A stretch of DNA of 64,000 nucleotides, from the NCBI RefSeq assembly GCF_005144715.1, contig NZ_SWKR01000002.1, positions 2,098,227 through 2,162,226 of the forward strand, in the 5' to 3' direction. A program made the position numbers and the translations under genes. The stretch is from Sphingomonas baiyangensis (GTDB taxonomy: Bacteria > Pseudomonadota > Alphaproteobacteria > Sphingomonadales > Sphingomonadaceae). This document shows, in pieces, positions 7,552 through 16,962 of the stretch. Positions within the stretch are counted from its first letter, which is position 1. The number at the start of each line of letters is the position of its first letter. Below the pieces are notes generated by a model. That model made no database searches and was not told where the DNA came from. It worked only from the letters and a program-made list of their open reading frames with translations.

Positions 7552-8678
7552 GCCGCAGCCCCTTGGGGCGCGGCGGGTTCGATGCCCAGCATCGCACGCT
7601 TCTCGGCATCGCTCAGGAAGTCGGCGGCGCTCACCCGCTCCCACAGCCGCCCGCGATCCTCGCCGAGCGCGGGCACGCGATCGACGTCGACGGCAAGCGA
7701 CGCATTGGCGAACCACGGCCGCAACCCTTCGGCGATCGCCCCCAGGATGCGCTCGGCCGCCGGCACGATCGACTGGCGCCACAGCGCCTTGTTGGCCTCG
7801 CGATAATTGGCATAGGCATTATCGCCCGGCAGCCCCATCAGCATCGGCGGTACGCCGAACGCCAGCGCGATCTCGCGCGCCGCCGCTGCCTTCAGCGCCA
7901 TGAAGTCCATGTCGGCGGGCGTCATGCTCATCGCCTGCCATTTGAGCCCGCCTTCGAGCAGCATCGGCCGCCCGGCATTGTCCGCGCCCTGGAACGCCCC
8001 CTCCATCTCGGCGCGCAGCCGCTCGAATTGCTCGGGCGCGAGCACGCTGCCGTCGCCGGCATCATAGACGAGCGCGCCCGATGGCCGCGCCGCATTGTCG
8101 AGCAGCGCCTTGTTCCAGCGCGTCGCGGCATTGTGGATCGCCACCGCCCCCGCCGCCGCGCCCAGGCACCCCAGCCCGTAATGATCGTCGAGCGGGTGGA
8201 AGCCGCGGATGTGGATCACCGCCGGCCGCCCGGCCATGTCCTCGCACGCCATGCGCTCGGTCCGCTCACCCACGCGGTAGCGATAGGCCGCCGGCCAGCC
8301 CAGCGCATCGGGCTCGACGGTCACGCGCTCGGGCCTGAGCGCGAACAGCTCGTGCACGCGTACCCCATCGCCCAGCACGCGGGCATAGGCATTGCCGTGC
8401 AGCAGCAAGTGACTGGCGAGCGTCTCCATCAGCGGCTGCCCCGCCGATCGCTCGGCCACCAGCGCCGCCAGCGCGGGGTCCGACGCGGCGACGGGCGCCC
8501 CCGCCGCGCCTTCCGCCACCAGCCGAACCGCGCGCTGCGCCACCGGATTGCCGGCATAGCCCTCGCGCACCTGCGCCTCGTAGCTCGCGGGCCACTCGCC
8601 GATCCGCGCGACCGACTGCACGCGCGCCAACACCGGCCGCGACACCTCGCGCCCGGCCTTCCTGCCGAACCATCTCAT
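7548..8678 (-). CDS. HK97-family portal protein (RcGTA gp3-like)
   Basis: This 376-residue protein forms the dodecameric portal through which DNA enters the head. Family landmarks in order: YAGNPVAQRAVRLVAEGAA, LLLHGNAYARVLGDG, HELFALRPERVTVEPD, VIHIRGFHPLDDHYGLGCL, MEGAFQGADNAGRPMLLEGG, FMALKAAAAREIALAFGVPP, and LGIEPA near the end. It starts ATG at 8678 after a GGGAGAT site. It lies 28 bases after the terminase stop. Confidence 0.93.
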   Translation of the reverse strand: MRWFGRKAGREVSRPVLARVQSVARIGEWPASYEAQVREGYAGNPVAQRAVRLVAEGAAGAPVAASDPALAALVAERSAGQPLMETLASHLLLHGNAYARVLGDGVRVHELFALRPERVTVEPDALGWPAAYRYRVGERTERMACEDMAGRPAVIHIRGFHPLDDHYGLGCLGAAAGAVAIHNAATRWNKALLDNAARPSGALVYDAGDGSVLAPEQFERLRAEMEGAFQGADNAGRPMLLEGGLKWQAMSMTPADMDFMALKAAAAREIALAFGVPPMLMGLPGDNAYANYREANKALWRQSIVPAAERILGAIAEGLRPWFANASLAVDVDRVPALGEDRGRLWERVSAADFLSDAEKRAMLGIEPAAPQGAAA

Positions 8679-8706
8679 TTGTGATCTCCCAAATCGGCGT
8701 TGCCGC

Positions 8707-10041
8707 CTAGAGCCGCCGCACCGCCGCTACCTTGCGCGCGCGCAGCAGCAGCTCGGTCAGCGCCCAGATGCAGGCGTCGGCGCGGTCGGGCGATCGGCCG
8801 GGACCCTGATAGCCGCCGCCGGGCACCAGCCCGCACAATTCGTCCTCGAGCAGCCCGAATGCGCCGGCATGGCGCACCCGCCCGCTTTCATACAATGCCG
8901 CCACTGGCTCGGCGCGCGCCACCTTGCCGCGCGTCGCGCGCACCAGCTTCACCGGCAGCGTCGCCTCGGCACCCTTGAGCACGCCCGCCACCATGTCGCC
9001 GCCCTGATTGGCCTCGGCGATCACGCGGTCGGCGCCGTGCCGCTCGGCACAGGCCGCAACCGCGCGCGCCCAGGTCGCCGGCGACGCGCCGGCCACGCTC
9101 GCATCGTCGATCACATAGCCGATGTCGTCGACGCCTAGCCCCACCGCGACGATGCCGCAGGCATCGCCCGTCGCGCTCGCCGGCGGGTCGACGCCCACCA
9201 CCACGCGCACCAGCAGCGGCACCTCGACCACGCGTACGCGCTCGATCAGCGCGCGCGACCACAAGGCCCCCGCCACATCCTCGATCAGCTCGCCGTCGAG
9301 CTCCTGCCGGCCGAGCGCCGTATCGCCATAATCGGCAAGCATCGCCGCCACGAAGCTTGGCGGCAACGCCGGATTGTCGCGCGTTTTGCCACGCGTCTCG
9401 ACCATGTCGGGCAGCGCCATCACGCGCTTGAGCAACGTGGTCGCGCGCGGCGTCGTCGTCACCAGCGTGCGCGGCCGCTCGCCCCGCCGCATCCCCATCA
9501 TCAGATTGTCCCAGGTGGCAGTGCCGCCGCGCCCCCACTTCCCAAGTTCGTCGCACCACGCGAAGTCGTGTTCGGGGCCGCGCAACCCCTCGGGCGCCTC
9601 GGCCGAATAGACGAACGCCCGCGCGCCCGACTTGAAGCGCAGCGTGCCCGCATCGCGCCGCCATTGCAGCGGCTGATCGTCCCACGCCACGTCGATCAGG
9701 CCGCTCGGCCCGTCGATCATCACGCGCGCCACGTCGTCGATCGTGCCGCCCACCAGCGCGATCCGGGCGTCGCGGTGCGTGCGCGCCATCTCCGATATCC
9801 ATTCAGCCCCCGCGCGCGTCTTGCCGAAGCCGCGGCCCGCGCGGATCAGCCACACGCGCCAGTCACCGGGCGGTGCCAGCTGGCCCGGATGCGCCCATGC
9901 CCACCAGCGCACCTCGAGCTCGCGCAGCTGCTTTCGCGTCAGGCCATTGAGCAACGTGGCGCGCTGCGCCGGCGGCAGCACCGCCAGTTCGGCGAGCGGC
10001 AGCCGCAGCGCCGCCCCAGCCGCCGCCTCAGCCTTCGCCAC
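8707..10041 (-). CDS. terL: Terminase large subunit (DNA-packaging ATPase/nuclease, RcGTA gp2-like)
   Basis: This 444-residue packaging motor has Walker A RAGRGFGKT at 67-75, Walker B FAWCDE at 160-165, a motif III-like TTTPRA near 195-200, the RNase H-like nuclease with D285 in VGVDPPAS and a C-terminal acidic pair in SPDRADACIW (417-426). All catalytic motifs appear intact, so it should be able to package and cut DNA. It starts with GTG and overlaps the small subunit gene by 14 bases. Intact motifs argue against a decayed prophage. Confidence 0.95.
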   Translation of the reverse strand: MAKAEAAAGAALRLPLAELAVLPPAQRATLLNGLTRKQLRELEVRWWAWAHPGQLAPPGDWRVWLIRAGRGFGKTRAGAEWISEMARTHRDARIALVGGTIDDVARVMIDGPSGLIDVAWDDQPLQWRRDAGTLRFKSGARAFVYSAEAPEGLRGPEHDFAWCDELGKWGRGGTATWDNLMMGMRRGERPRTLVTTTPRATTLLKRVMALPDMVETRGKTRDNPALPPSFVAAMLADYGDTALGRQELDGELIEDVAGALWSRALIERVRVVEVPLLVRVVVGVDPPASATGDACGIVAVGLGVDDIGYVIDDASVAGASPATWARAVAACAERHGADRVIAEANQGGDMVAGVLKGAEATLPVKLVRATRGKVARAEPVAALYESGRVRHAGAFGLLEDELCGLVPGGGYQGPGRSPDRADACIWALTELLLRARKVAAVRRL

Positions 10042-10567
10042 GTTCGCGCTTCAGTCGCTTGGCCAGCAGGTCGAGCTTCTTGATGATCGCGGCATCGGTC
10101 TCCTCGGGCGTCGCGCGCGCGGTCGATCGGTTGACGCCGTGCCCCGCCTGCACCGAAGCGCGATGCTGCGCCAGCACCTTCAGCGCCACCGCGATATCGA
10201 CCCGCTCGACCGCCACGGCATCGGCGGTCGCGTCGACCGGCAGTGCTCCCGCTACCACCTCGACGTCGACCAGCCCCTCGATCTCGATCGCATTGACGCC
10301 GATCAGCGCGCGTTCGAGCACGGCATGCTCCAGCCGGTCGTACCCGGCCTCGAGCGCTTCCTGCCACAGCGCCGCGAACACCTCGTCGCGCTGGCGCAGC
10401 GCATAGGCACCGCTGGGCGCAACGCCCGCCGCCGCCGCCGCGCGGCGCACGTTGCACGTCGCCGCCAGCATTTCGAGGAAGCGCTTGCGCCGCCGCATCG
10501 TCCAGCCGGGTCGTGCCGCCCGCCGCTGGACCGTACGGTTCGCACCGCCTGAAAGAACATCGTCCAT
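10028..10567 (-). CDS. Terminase small subunit-like protein (GTA gp1 position)
   Basis: This 179-residue protein is the first gene of the operon. Residues 26-55 contain a helix-turn-helix-like segment (CNVRRAAAAAGVAPSGAYAL) followed by RDEVFAALWQEALEAGYDRL, the pattern of small terminase subunits that recognise DNA for packaging. The C-terminus is basic (IIKKLDLLAKRLKRERGEG). The ATG at 10567 follows a GGGGGCG stretch. In RcGTA the small subunit is atypical and packages DNA with little specificity; whether that holds here is unknown. Confidence 0.75.
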   Translation of the reverse strand: MDDVLSGGANRTVQRRAARPGWTMRRRKRFLEMLAATCNVRRAAAAAGVAPSGAYALRQRDEVFAALWQEALEAGYDRLEHAVLERALIGVNAIEIEGLVDVEVVAGALPVDATADAVAVERVDIAVALKVLAQHRASVQAGHGVNRSTARATPEETDAAIIKKLDLLAKRLKRERGEG

Positions 10568-10637
10568 CGCGCCCCCGCACAACAAGGACCGGAAAGCGTC
10601 ACGGCCCCAGCCCGACTCGCAATTCTTCAGCGTTCCC

Positions 10638-10668
10638 GTTATGTGCCATATCAGCGTCGCGCTGTCAA
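10638..10668 (-). promoter_or_regulatory. Possible promoter of the GTA-like operon
   Basis: Reading the minus strand, TTGACA at 10668-10663 is followed by a weak -10 (CACATA after 17 bases, or CATAAC after 19), about 70 bases before the terS-like start. The 209-base gap is clearly more AT-rich than its surroundings and also carries the start region of the divergent SDR gene. No CtrA-type TTAA-N7-TTAA site was seen. Confidence 0.35.
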
Positions 10669-10776
10669 TATGTTTTATCCTATATGGTTCGTCGTATCCA
10701 CGAGAACGCGTTCCGGTTTGCAACCGCTCGTGCGTCGCGTACCTCGATGCCAACGACGAACAAGGAGGGATGCCAC

Positions 10777-11538
10777 ATGAACATCGAAGGATTGACCGCG
10801 ATCGTAACGGGCGGCGCATCGGGCTTAGGCCGCGCCACCGCGACGATGCTCGCCGAGCGCGGCGCTAAGGTCGCGCTGTTCGATCTGAACGAAGATAGCG
10901 GCCGCGAGACGGCGTCGGCGATCGGCGCCAGCTTCGTGCGCACCAATGTCGCCGACGAGGCCAATGTCACCGCCTCGCTCGATGCCGTCGAGGCCGAGCT
11001 CGGCACGCCGCGCATCCTCGTCAACTGCGCCGGCGTCGGCTCGGCGATCAAGACGGTGACGCGCGATGGCGATCCGCATCCGCTCGCCACCTTCCGCAAG
11101 GTCATCGACATCAATCTCATCGGCACCTTCTCGATGATCTCGCAGTTCGCCGCCCGCGCCGCGCGGCTCGACGATGTCGGCGAGGAGCGCGGCGTCATCG
11201 TCAACACCGCCAGCGTCGCCGCGTTCGACGGCCAGATCGGCCAGGCCGCCTATGCCGCCTCGAAGGCCGGCGTCGCGGGCATGACGCTGCCGATCGCGCG
11301 CGACCTGTCGCAGCTCCACATCCGCGTGATGACGATCGCGCCCGGCCTGTTCCTCACGCCGCTGCTCATGGGCTTGCCGCAGCCCGCGCTCGATTCGCTC
11401 GGCCAGCAGGTTCCGCACCCCGCGCGCCTCGGCAAGCCCGAGGAATATGCCCGGCTGGTCGAGGCGATCGTCACCAACCCGATGCTCAACGGCGAGGTCA
11501 TCCGCCTCGACGGCGCAATCCGCATGGCCCCGCGCTGA
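10777..11538 (+). CDS. Short-chain dehydrogenase, 3-hydroxyacyl-CoA dehydrogenase type II-like
   Basis: This 253-residue SDR has TGGASGLG at 11-18 (NAD binding), LVNCAGVGSA, the catalytic Ser in NTASVAAFDGQ and YAASK as catalytic Tyr/Lys, and ends in a normal SDR C-terminus. The PGLFLTPLL and GLPQPALDSLGQQVPHPARL stretches resemble the human HSD17B10-type 3-hydroxyacyl-CoA dehydrogenases that act in fatty acid or branched-chain degradation. The ATG at 10777 follows an AAGGAGGG site. It is divergent from the GTA-like operon and unrelated to it. Confidence 0.85.
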   Translation: MNIEGLTAIVTGGASGLGRATATMLAERGAKVALFDLNEDSGRETASAIGASFVRTNVADEANVTASLDAVEAELGTPRILVNCAGVGSAIKTVTRDGDPHPLATFRKVIDINLIGTFSMISQFAARAARLDDVGEERGVIVNTASVAAFDGQIGQAAYAASKAGVAGMTLPIARDLSQLHIRVMTIAPGLFLTPLLMGLPQPALDSLGQQVPHPARLGKPEEYARLVEAIVTNPMLNGEVIRLDGAIRMAPR

Positions 11539-11548
11539 GGGCACGACT

Positions 11549-12634
11549 CTAACCCGCGGCCGCCTCGCCGAACATCGGCAGCTCGGTCGCGGCGGCGGGC
11601 TGGAAGTTCGATACCGTGACGCCCACCAGCCTGATGCCCTTGGCCGGCGGCAGCACCAGCCGCACCAGCTCGGTCGCCGCCTGCCGCAGTCCCGCCTGCG
11701 TCGTCACCGGCGCTGGCTGGCTGCGGCTGCGCGTGATCTGCCGGAAGTCGCCATATTTGATCTTCACCGTCACCGTCCGGCCATAGCTGTCGCGGCTTGC
11801 GCACCAGCGCCACACATCGTCGGCCATGCGCAGCACGCCCGCCTCGATCTCGGCCGGGTCGGTCAGGTCGCGGTCGAACGTCGTCTCCGATCCCGACGAC
11901 TTGCGCACGCGATCGGGGTTCACCGCGCGATGATCCTCGCCACGCGCGATCGCGTGATACCAGGCCGCCGCGCTGCCAAAATGCCGCTCGAGAAACGCCA
12001 TCGACTGCGCGCGCAGATCGGCGCCCGTCTCGATCCCCAGCCGTTTCATCTTTGCTGCCGTCACCGGCCCCACGCCGTGAAACCGGCTGACGGGCAGCGT
12101 CTCGACCCAGGCAGCACCCATTTCGGGCGTCACCGCGAACTGGCCGTTGGGCTTGCGATGGTCCGAGGCCAGCTTGGCGAGGAACTTGTTGTACGAAATG
12201 CCCGCCGAGGCCGTCAGCCCCGTCTCGGCCAGGATCGCCGCGCGGATTTCCTTCGCGGTCCGCCACGCCGTCTCGATGCCGCGCCTGTTCGCGGTCACGT
12301 CCAGATACGCCTCGTCGAGCGACAGCGGCTGGATAAGCTCGGTATAGCGCGCGAAGATCGCGTGGATCTGTTGCGATACCGCGCGATACACCTCGAAGCG
12401 CGGCGGCACGAACACCAGTTCGGGGCAGCGCCGGATCGCCGTGACCGAAGGCAGCGCCGATCGCACGCCAAAGGCTCGGGCTTCATAGCTCGCCGCCGCC
12501 ACCACGCCGCGCGCCGCGGCATGCCCCACCGCCACCGGACGCCCGCGCAACGCCGGATCGTCGCGCTGCTCGACCGACGCGAAGAAGGCGTCCATGTCGA
12601 CATGGATGATCTTGCGAATATCCGCCGCAACCAT
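11549..12634 (-). CDS. dinB: DNA polymerase IV (Y-family translesion polymerase)
   Basis: This 361-residue polymerase has the Y-family palm motifs IIHVDMDAFFASVEQ at 9-23 and LSLDEAYLDVT near 103-113 (catalytic acidic residues), SAGISYNKFLAKLASD, the helix-hairpin-helix region RFHGVGPVTAAKM, and a little-finger domain. It synthesises past DNA lesions. It is convergent with the SDR gene with a 10-base gap. Length fits the family. Confidence 0.95.
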   Translation of the reverse strand: MVAADIRKIIHVDMDAFFASVEQRDDPALRGRPVAVGHAAARGVVAAASYEARAFGVRSALPSVTAIRRCPELVFVPPRFEVYRAVSQQIHAIFARYTELIQPLSLDEAYLDVTANRRGIETAWRTAKEIRAAILAETGLTASAGISYNKFLAKLASDHRKPNGQFAVTPEMGAAWVETLPVSRFHGVGPVTAAKMKRLGIETGADLRAQSMAFLERHFGSAAAWYHAIARGEDHRAVNPDRVRKSSGSETTFDRDLTDPAEIEAGVLRMADDVWRWCASRDSYGRTVTVKIKYGDFRQITRSRSQPAPVTTQAGLRQAATELVRLVLPPAKGIRLVGVTVSNFQPAAATELPMFGEAAAG

Positions 12635-12805
12635 CGCGCGGCTTTAGCAGGCCCGGAACGAAATCGGAACAGCGCAAGGCAGCGCGCCGGCGGCGGGGTG
12701 CGATGGACGATTGCAAACCGGCCAACGCGATCGGAATCGCTCCGGTTTCAAGCTTGAAACGCAACACCTTACCGGCATACCCCGACCGCGCACCGGGGGG
12801 GTGAC

Positions 12806-14911
12806 ATGATGAAGCGGTGCCATTTCCTGCATGCGTCAGCAGCCCTCGCGATGAGCGGCGCGTTTCCCGCCCTCGCCGCCGCGAACGGGCAGGATGCCGC
12901 GGTGGCCGCCGGGCTCGCGACCGCAACCGGTCAGCCGCTCGCGCCACCCTCTCCTGTCGAGCATGCCGCTCCCCCGGTCGATCGCACCCCCCCGCCGAGT
13001 CCACATGTCGTGCAACAGGTGGGAGCCGAGCGCGCGATCGAAGAGAAGTGGATCACCGTCACCGCGCCGGTGCAGGACGGCCGCATCGGCCCGCCCGCGC
13101 TCACCGTCGCCACCGATCTGCTCGTCGACCGGCAGCCGCGTAGCGCTGCTGACATCCTGCGCGGCCTGCCCGGCGTGGCGGTGCGCACCAACTCGCGCGG
13201 CGAGACGATCGCGCGCGTGCGCGGTGTCGAGGAGCGGCAGACGGGCGTGTTCCTCGACGGCGCACCGCTGGCAGTGCCGTGGGACGGGCGCGTCGATCTC
13301 GGCCTGCTGCCCGCCGGACTGCTCGGCGAGGCGCGCGTGACCAAGGGCGCGGCGCCCATCGAATATGGCGCGAACACCGTCGGCGGCGTCGTCGACTTTC
13401 GCACGCGCCGGGGGCCGGGGAAGCCGTTCGCATATCTCGAGGCGGGAAGCCTCGGATCGGGCAGCGGTTCGCTCGTCCTCACCGAGCGTTTGGGCGCGAT
13501 CGACACGACGCTCGCGGTCGGCGGCATCACGCGCGACGCCGAGCCGCTGGCGGGGAGCCTCCCGTTCGGCCAGGTATCGAGCGAAGCGCGGACCAACACC
13601 GATCTCGACGCCACCAGCCTCTTCGCCGCGGTCGGAACCGATGTCCTGCCGGTCGCGCTGCGCGCCTCGCTTCTACACCTGGACGCATCGCGCGGCATCG
13701 CGCCCGAAGGCGACCGGCCGCCAAGCGCCGGCCCGCGCTACTGGCGCTATCCGCAGATCGACCTGACACAGGCGACGCTGGGGGCGTCCGCGACGCTCGC
13801 CGAGCAGACCGAGGTCCGGCTGGTCGGCTGGCATCAATGGTTCGCGCAGACGATCGATCAGTATCGCGACGTCACCTACACCGCGCGCCGCGCGCGTCAG
13901 CAGGACAGGGACCGGACGCTCGGCGGGCGATTGACGCTCACGCATCCGGCCGGCCCCGTAAACCTGCGCTGGGCCGCCACCGCCCAGTCGACCACGCATG
14001 TCGGGGTGGAAACCGCGCTGCCAACCGGCATCGCCGGACCGCGCCTGCGCTATCGGCAGAATCTCTACAGCTTCGGCGTCGAAGCCGACGCCCCCGTCGC
14101 CAGCGGCATCGCCGCCACCCTCGGTGCGGCGTACGACCGTGCCGAGACGCCGCTCACCGGCGACAAGCCCCGCCAGCCCGCGCTTGACGCATTCGCCGCG
14201 TCCGCCGCGCTCCGCTTCGACCTCAGCGATGCCGCCGTACTGACGCTCAGCGGCGGGCGCCGCACGCGCTTTCCCACCGCGCGCGAGCTGTTCGGCGAGG
14301 CGCTCGGGCGGTTTGCGATCAATCCCGATCTTCGTCCCGAACAGGCTTGGCTCGCCGATGCCGAGCTTCGCTGGACGCATCGCGGGCTGAGGCTGACGAT
14401 CAATCCTTTCCTCGCGCGCTTGCAGGACACGCTCGCACAGCGCGTGCTGCCCGACGGACGGCGGCAGCGCTTCAATCTCAGCGGCGCCACCAGCTTCGGC
14501 ATCGACGCGCTGCTGACGCAGGCGCTCACGTCCAACCTTCGTATCGAGCTCGCCGGCAGCGTGCTCGAGGCGCGCGCCGATCGCGGCAGCGCTGCCGTGC
14601 GACGGCTGCCGCAACGCCCCTCCTACGAGGCCTTCGTCGCGCTCGACTGGAACCTGCCCGATCGCTTCGATATCCGCGCCGAAGTGCAGCAGATCGGCGA
14701 CGCGATCGACCTCGACGCGCGCGGCGAGGTGGTGCGCCTCGCCCCCGGCACGCTGATCGCCCTGCGCGCGGCGGTTCCGGTCGCCAGGGCAGGCAGCGGG
14801 CGGCTATCGCTCACCGGCGCGGTCGACAACGCCGCCGATGCGTCGGTCTTCCCCCAGGCGGGGCTGCCGCTGCCGGGGCGGGTGTGGCGCATCGGGCTGC
14901 GGCTCGACTAG
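12806..14911 (+). CDS. TonB-dependent outer membrane receptor
   Basis: This 701-residue protein has a signal peptide (MMKRCHFLHASAALAMSGAF...), a TonB-box-like WITVTAP stretch, then a plug domain with ADILRGLPGVAVRTNSRGET, VFLDGAPLAVPWDG and PIEYGANTVGGVVDFRT (residues about 110-200), followed by a 22-strand barrel region. The final residues are RIGLRLD, so the usual terminal aromatic is missing. The substrate is unknown; the convergent PepSY protein suggests iron or siderophore use. A GGGGGGGTGA ribosome site precedes the ATG. Confidence 0.88.
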   Translation: MMKRCHFLHASAALAMSGAFPALAAANGQDAAVAAGLATATGQPLAPPSPVEHAAPPVDRTPPPSPHVVQQVGAERAIEEKWITVTAPVQDGRIGPPALTVATDLLVDRQPRSAADILRGLPGVAVRTNSRGETIARVRGVEERQTGVFLDGAPLAVPWDGRVDLGLLPAGLLGEARVTKGAAPIEYGANTVGGVVDFRTRRGPGKPFAYLEAGSLGSGSGSLVLTERLGAIDTTLAVGGITRDAEPLAGSLPFGQVSSEARTNTDLDATSLFAAVGTDVLPVALRASLLHLDASRGIAPEGDRPPSAGPRYWRYPQIDLTQATLGASATLAEQTEVRLVGWHQWFAQTIDQYRDVTYTARRARQQDRDRTLGGRLTLTHPAGPVNLRWAATAQSTTHVGVETALPTGIAGPRLRYRQNLYSFGVEADAPVASGIAATLGAAYDRAETPLTGDKPRQPALDAFAASAALRFDLSDAAVLTLSGGRRTRFPTARELFGEALGRFAINPDLRPEQAWLADAELRWTHRGLRLTINPFLARLQDTLAQRVLPDGRRQRFNLSGATSFGIDALLTQALTSNLRIELAGSVLEARADRGSAAVRRLPQRPSYEAFVALDWNLPDRFDIRAEVQQIGDAIDLDARGEVVRLAPGTLIALRAAVPVARAGSGRLSLTGAVDNAADASVFPQAGLPLPGRVWRIGLRLD

Positions 14912-15435
14912 CGCGTTCCCGCCGCCACGCGCGCGCGGCGCTTGCGTCGGCGCACGAGCATCGGCTGGAGGAACAGATAGGCCCCCGTTCCCCACAGCAC
15001 GAGCAGCGCCAGGCCGGTGGGCAGCGCCAGCAGATACAATCCCCAGCCGCCCAGGATGCTGAAGTCGTGTATCGTCTCGATCAGGTCGGACGTGCGATAG
15101 CCCGTCTGCAGCAGCTGCGCGGTGTGCAGATCGACCTGATATTCGGTACGGTCCTCGAGGATCACCTTGGCGAGCCCGTCGCGCGGCCGGATGTCGATCC
15201 GATCGATGTCGCGCCAGCCAAGCTCGCCGCGTCCCGGAACGTCGCGCACGGCGACGAGCAATCGGTCGAGCCGAACCGGGGGAAGACCGGGCGCCGCCGC
15301 CGTTGCCGCGGGCGGCTGCAACACCGCGAAATCCTTGCGCAGCGTCAGCAGCACGCCGCTCACCGCCACCACCGCGACCGTCAGCAGCGTGAACGCCGTC
15401 AGCCAGTAATGGATCTTCCGTAAGGTTCGTCCCAT
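14908..15435 (-). CDS. PepSY-domain membrane protein
   Basis: This 175-residue protein has an N-terminal membrane segment (IHYWLTAFTLLTVAVVAVSG), a periplasmic domain with DRTEYQVDLHTAQLLQTGYR resembling PepSY, and a C-terminal membrane segment (LYLLALPTGLALLVLWGTGA) followed by RRRKRR. Small PepSY proteins of this kind often stand beside TonB-dependent siderophore receptors. It overlaps the receptor gene tail to tail by 4 bases. Confidence 0.8.
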   Translation of the reverse strand: MGRTLRKIHYWLTAFTLLTVAVVAVSGVLLTLRKDFAVLQPPAATAAAPGLPPVRLDRLLVAVRDVPGRGELGWRDIDRIDIRPRDGLAKVILEDRTEYQVDLHTAQLLQTGYRTSDLIETIHDFSILGGWGLYLLALPTGLALLVLWGTGAYLFLQPMLVRRRKRRARVAAGTR

Positions 15436-15485
15436 CGGCCAGGCTTAGGCGATGCCATGCCGCGGCGGAAGCGGTGCCGGCGCGC

Positions 15486-16949
15486 TCACCGCGGCGGTGC
15501 GAGGAACGCTTCGGGCCGGAGCGTCGCCGGCTGGCGCCGCAGTGCTTCCACCTCGTCGATCTCGATCGGGATGAACCGCGTCAGCCACTCGTGCCCCTTG
15601 TCGGTCACCAGCACGTCGTCCTCGAAGGCGACACGCGTGCCGTTGACGACGGCGCCCTGCTCGATCGCGATGACCATGCCGGGCTTGAGCGGCCCGACAT
15701 AATCGCCGTGCTCATGCACCTCCATGCCGATGAAATGGCCGATGCCGTAGGTGTAGCTCTCGTCCCACCCGCCCTTCTTGCGCAGCTCGCGCTCGGCGAT
15801 CTCCTGAAGCTGCGCCCAGGTGACGCCGGGTCGTACCGCCGCGATCACCGCCTTCTGCACGTCGAGCACGCCCTGATAGATACGGCGCTGTTCGGGGGTG
15901 AAAGTGCCATCGGCGGGCACGGTGCGCTGGATGTCGGCCGAATAATGGTTCATCGCCGCGCCGGTATCGAAATGGACGAGGCTGCCGGGCATGATGCGCG
16001 CGTCGCCCTTGCGCGCGGCCTCCTCGGCGGCGGCGCTCTCCCAGGCGATCTTCTCGTTCACCTGGCTTGCGGGCGACACGCCAGTAATGAAGCCGAGCGT
16101 CGCCCCGTTGAGGCGATAGACGTAATCGACCGATTGCATCACCTGCAACGTCGTCAGGCCCGGCCTGGCGATGCGCATTCCTTCCTGAAGGCCGCGCCCG
16201 GTAATCGCGATCGCTTCATCGAGGTTCTTGCGCGCGAAGCGGTCGATAATCATCCGCATCGGATCGAGAATGTCCGACGCATCGCGCACCTGCACCTCGC
16301 TCGTCGAGGCGCGGATGCGGTCGACGAAGGCGAGGCGCTCGGGCGGCGCCTCGTTCAGATTATCGAAGCGCGGATAGTTGACGTAGAGCGGCTTTTCCTT
16401 GTTGCCCCAGCCGTACGACAGGTCGGACGCGACTTCCTTGAATCGCAGCTGCGTGATGCGCAGGTTCCGGTAATCGGTCAGCGCGCTGCTCATATGCTCG
16501 AGAAAGCGGTCGCGCGGAAAGACGTGGACGATGCCCGAAAGGCGCGTCGCCTCCTTCGGGTCCATGTCGGTGTAGAGGATTTCCTTGTAGGTCTTGCCGC
16601 CCGGATTCAGCACCAGCACATGTCCGGGCGGATGCGCGTCATAGATGCCCGTCAGGAACACGAAATCCTTGTTCTCGGTTTCGTCGGTGAAGGACTCATA
16701 GCGATTGGCCTGCGATCGGTCGGCGCTGGTGATGACCGCCAGCCCGCCCTGCATCCGCTTGGCGAAGTCGGCGCGACGTTCGATCGCCGCTTCGCGATGC
16801 CCCTCGCGCAGCTCGAGCGCCTGTAGCGAAAGATGGGGGCCGCCGTCCGCCATGGCGTGCATGGGCGCGCAGGTTGCCGCGATGGCGAGAAGCAGAGCGC
16901 CCCCGCCGGAAAGCGAGCGCCGCGTCGCCTCGATCAAGGGCTGTCGCAT
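15486..16949 (-). CDS. Exported Xaa-Pro aminopeptidase, M24 family
   Basis: This 487-residue metallopeptidase would remove N-terminal residues next to proline. It has a signal peptide (SGGGALLLAIAATCAPMHAMA), an N-terminal creatinase-like domain, and the M24 metal ligands: Asp in VHFDTGAAM, Asp in YSADIQRTV, His in YGIGHFIGMEVHEHG, Glu in IAIEQGAVV and Glu in VAFEDDVLV. It starts 13 bases after the BNR propeller gene with a GAGGA site, so the two form an operon. Confidence 0.9.
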   Translation of the reverse strand: MRQPLIEATRRSLSGGGALLLAIAATCAPMHAMADGGPHLSLQALELREGHREAAIERRADFAKRMQGGLAVITSADRSQANRYESFTDETENKDFVFLTGIYDAHPPGHVLVLNPGGKTYKEILYTDMDPKEATRLSGIVHVFPRDRFLEHMSSALTDYRNLRITQLRFKEVASDLSYGWGNKEKPLYVNYPRFDNLNEAPPERLAFVDRIRASTSEVQVRDASDILDPMRMIIDRFARKNLDEAIAITGRGLQEGMRIARPGLTTLQVMQSVDYVYRLNGATLGFITGVSPASQVNEKIAWESAAAEEAARKGDARIMPGSLVHFDTGAAMNHYSADIQRTVPADGTFTPEQRRIYQGVLDVQKAVIAAVRPGVTWAQLQEIAERELRKKGGWDESYTYGIGHFIGMEVHEHGDYVGPLKPGMVIAIEQGAVVNGTRVAFEDDVLVTDKGHEWLTRFIPIEIDEVEALRRQPATLRPEAFLAPPR

Positions 16950-16962
16950 GATGGGATCCTCG

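Noticed and set aside
12635..12805. Cobalamin or other riboswitch ahead of the TonB receptor.
   Set aside because: No recognisable B12-box or conserved core; the 171-base leader is too short for a full cobalamin riboswitch.
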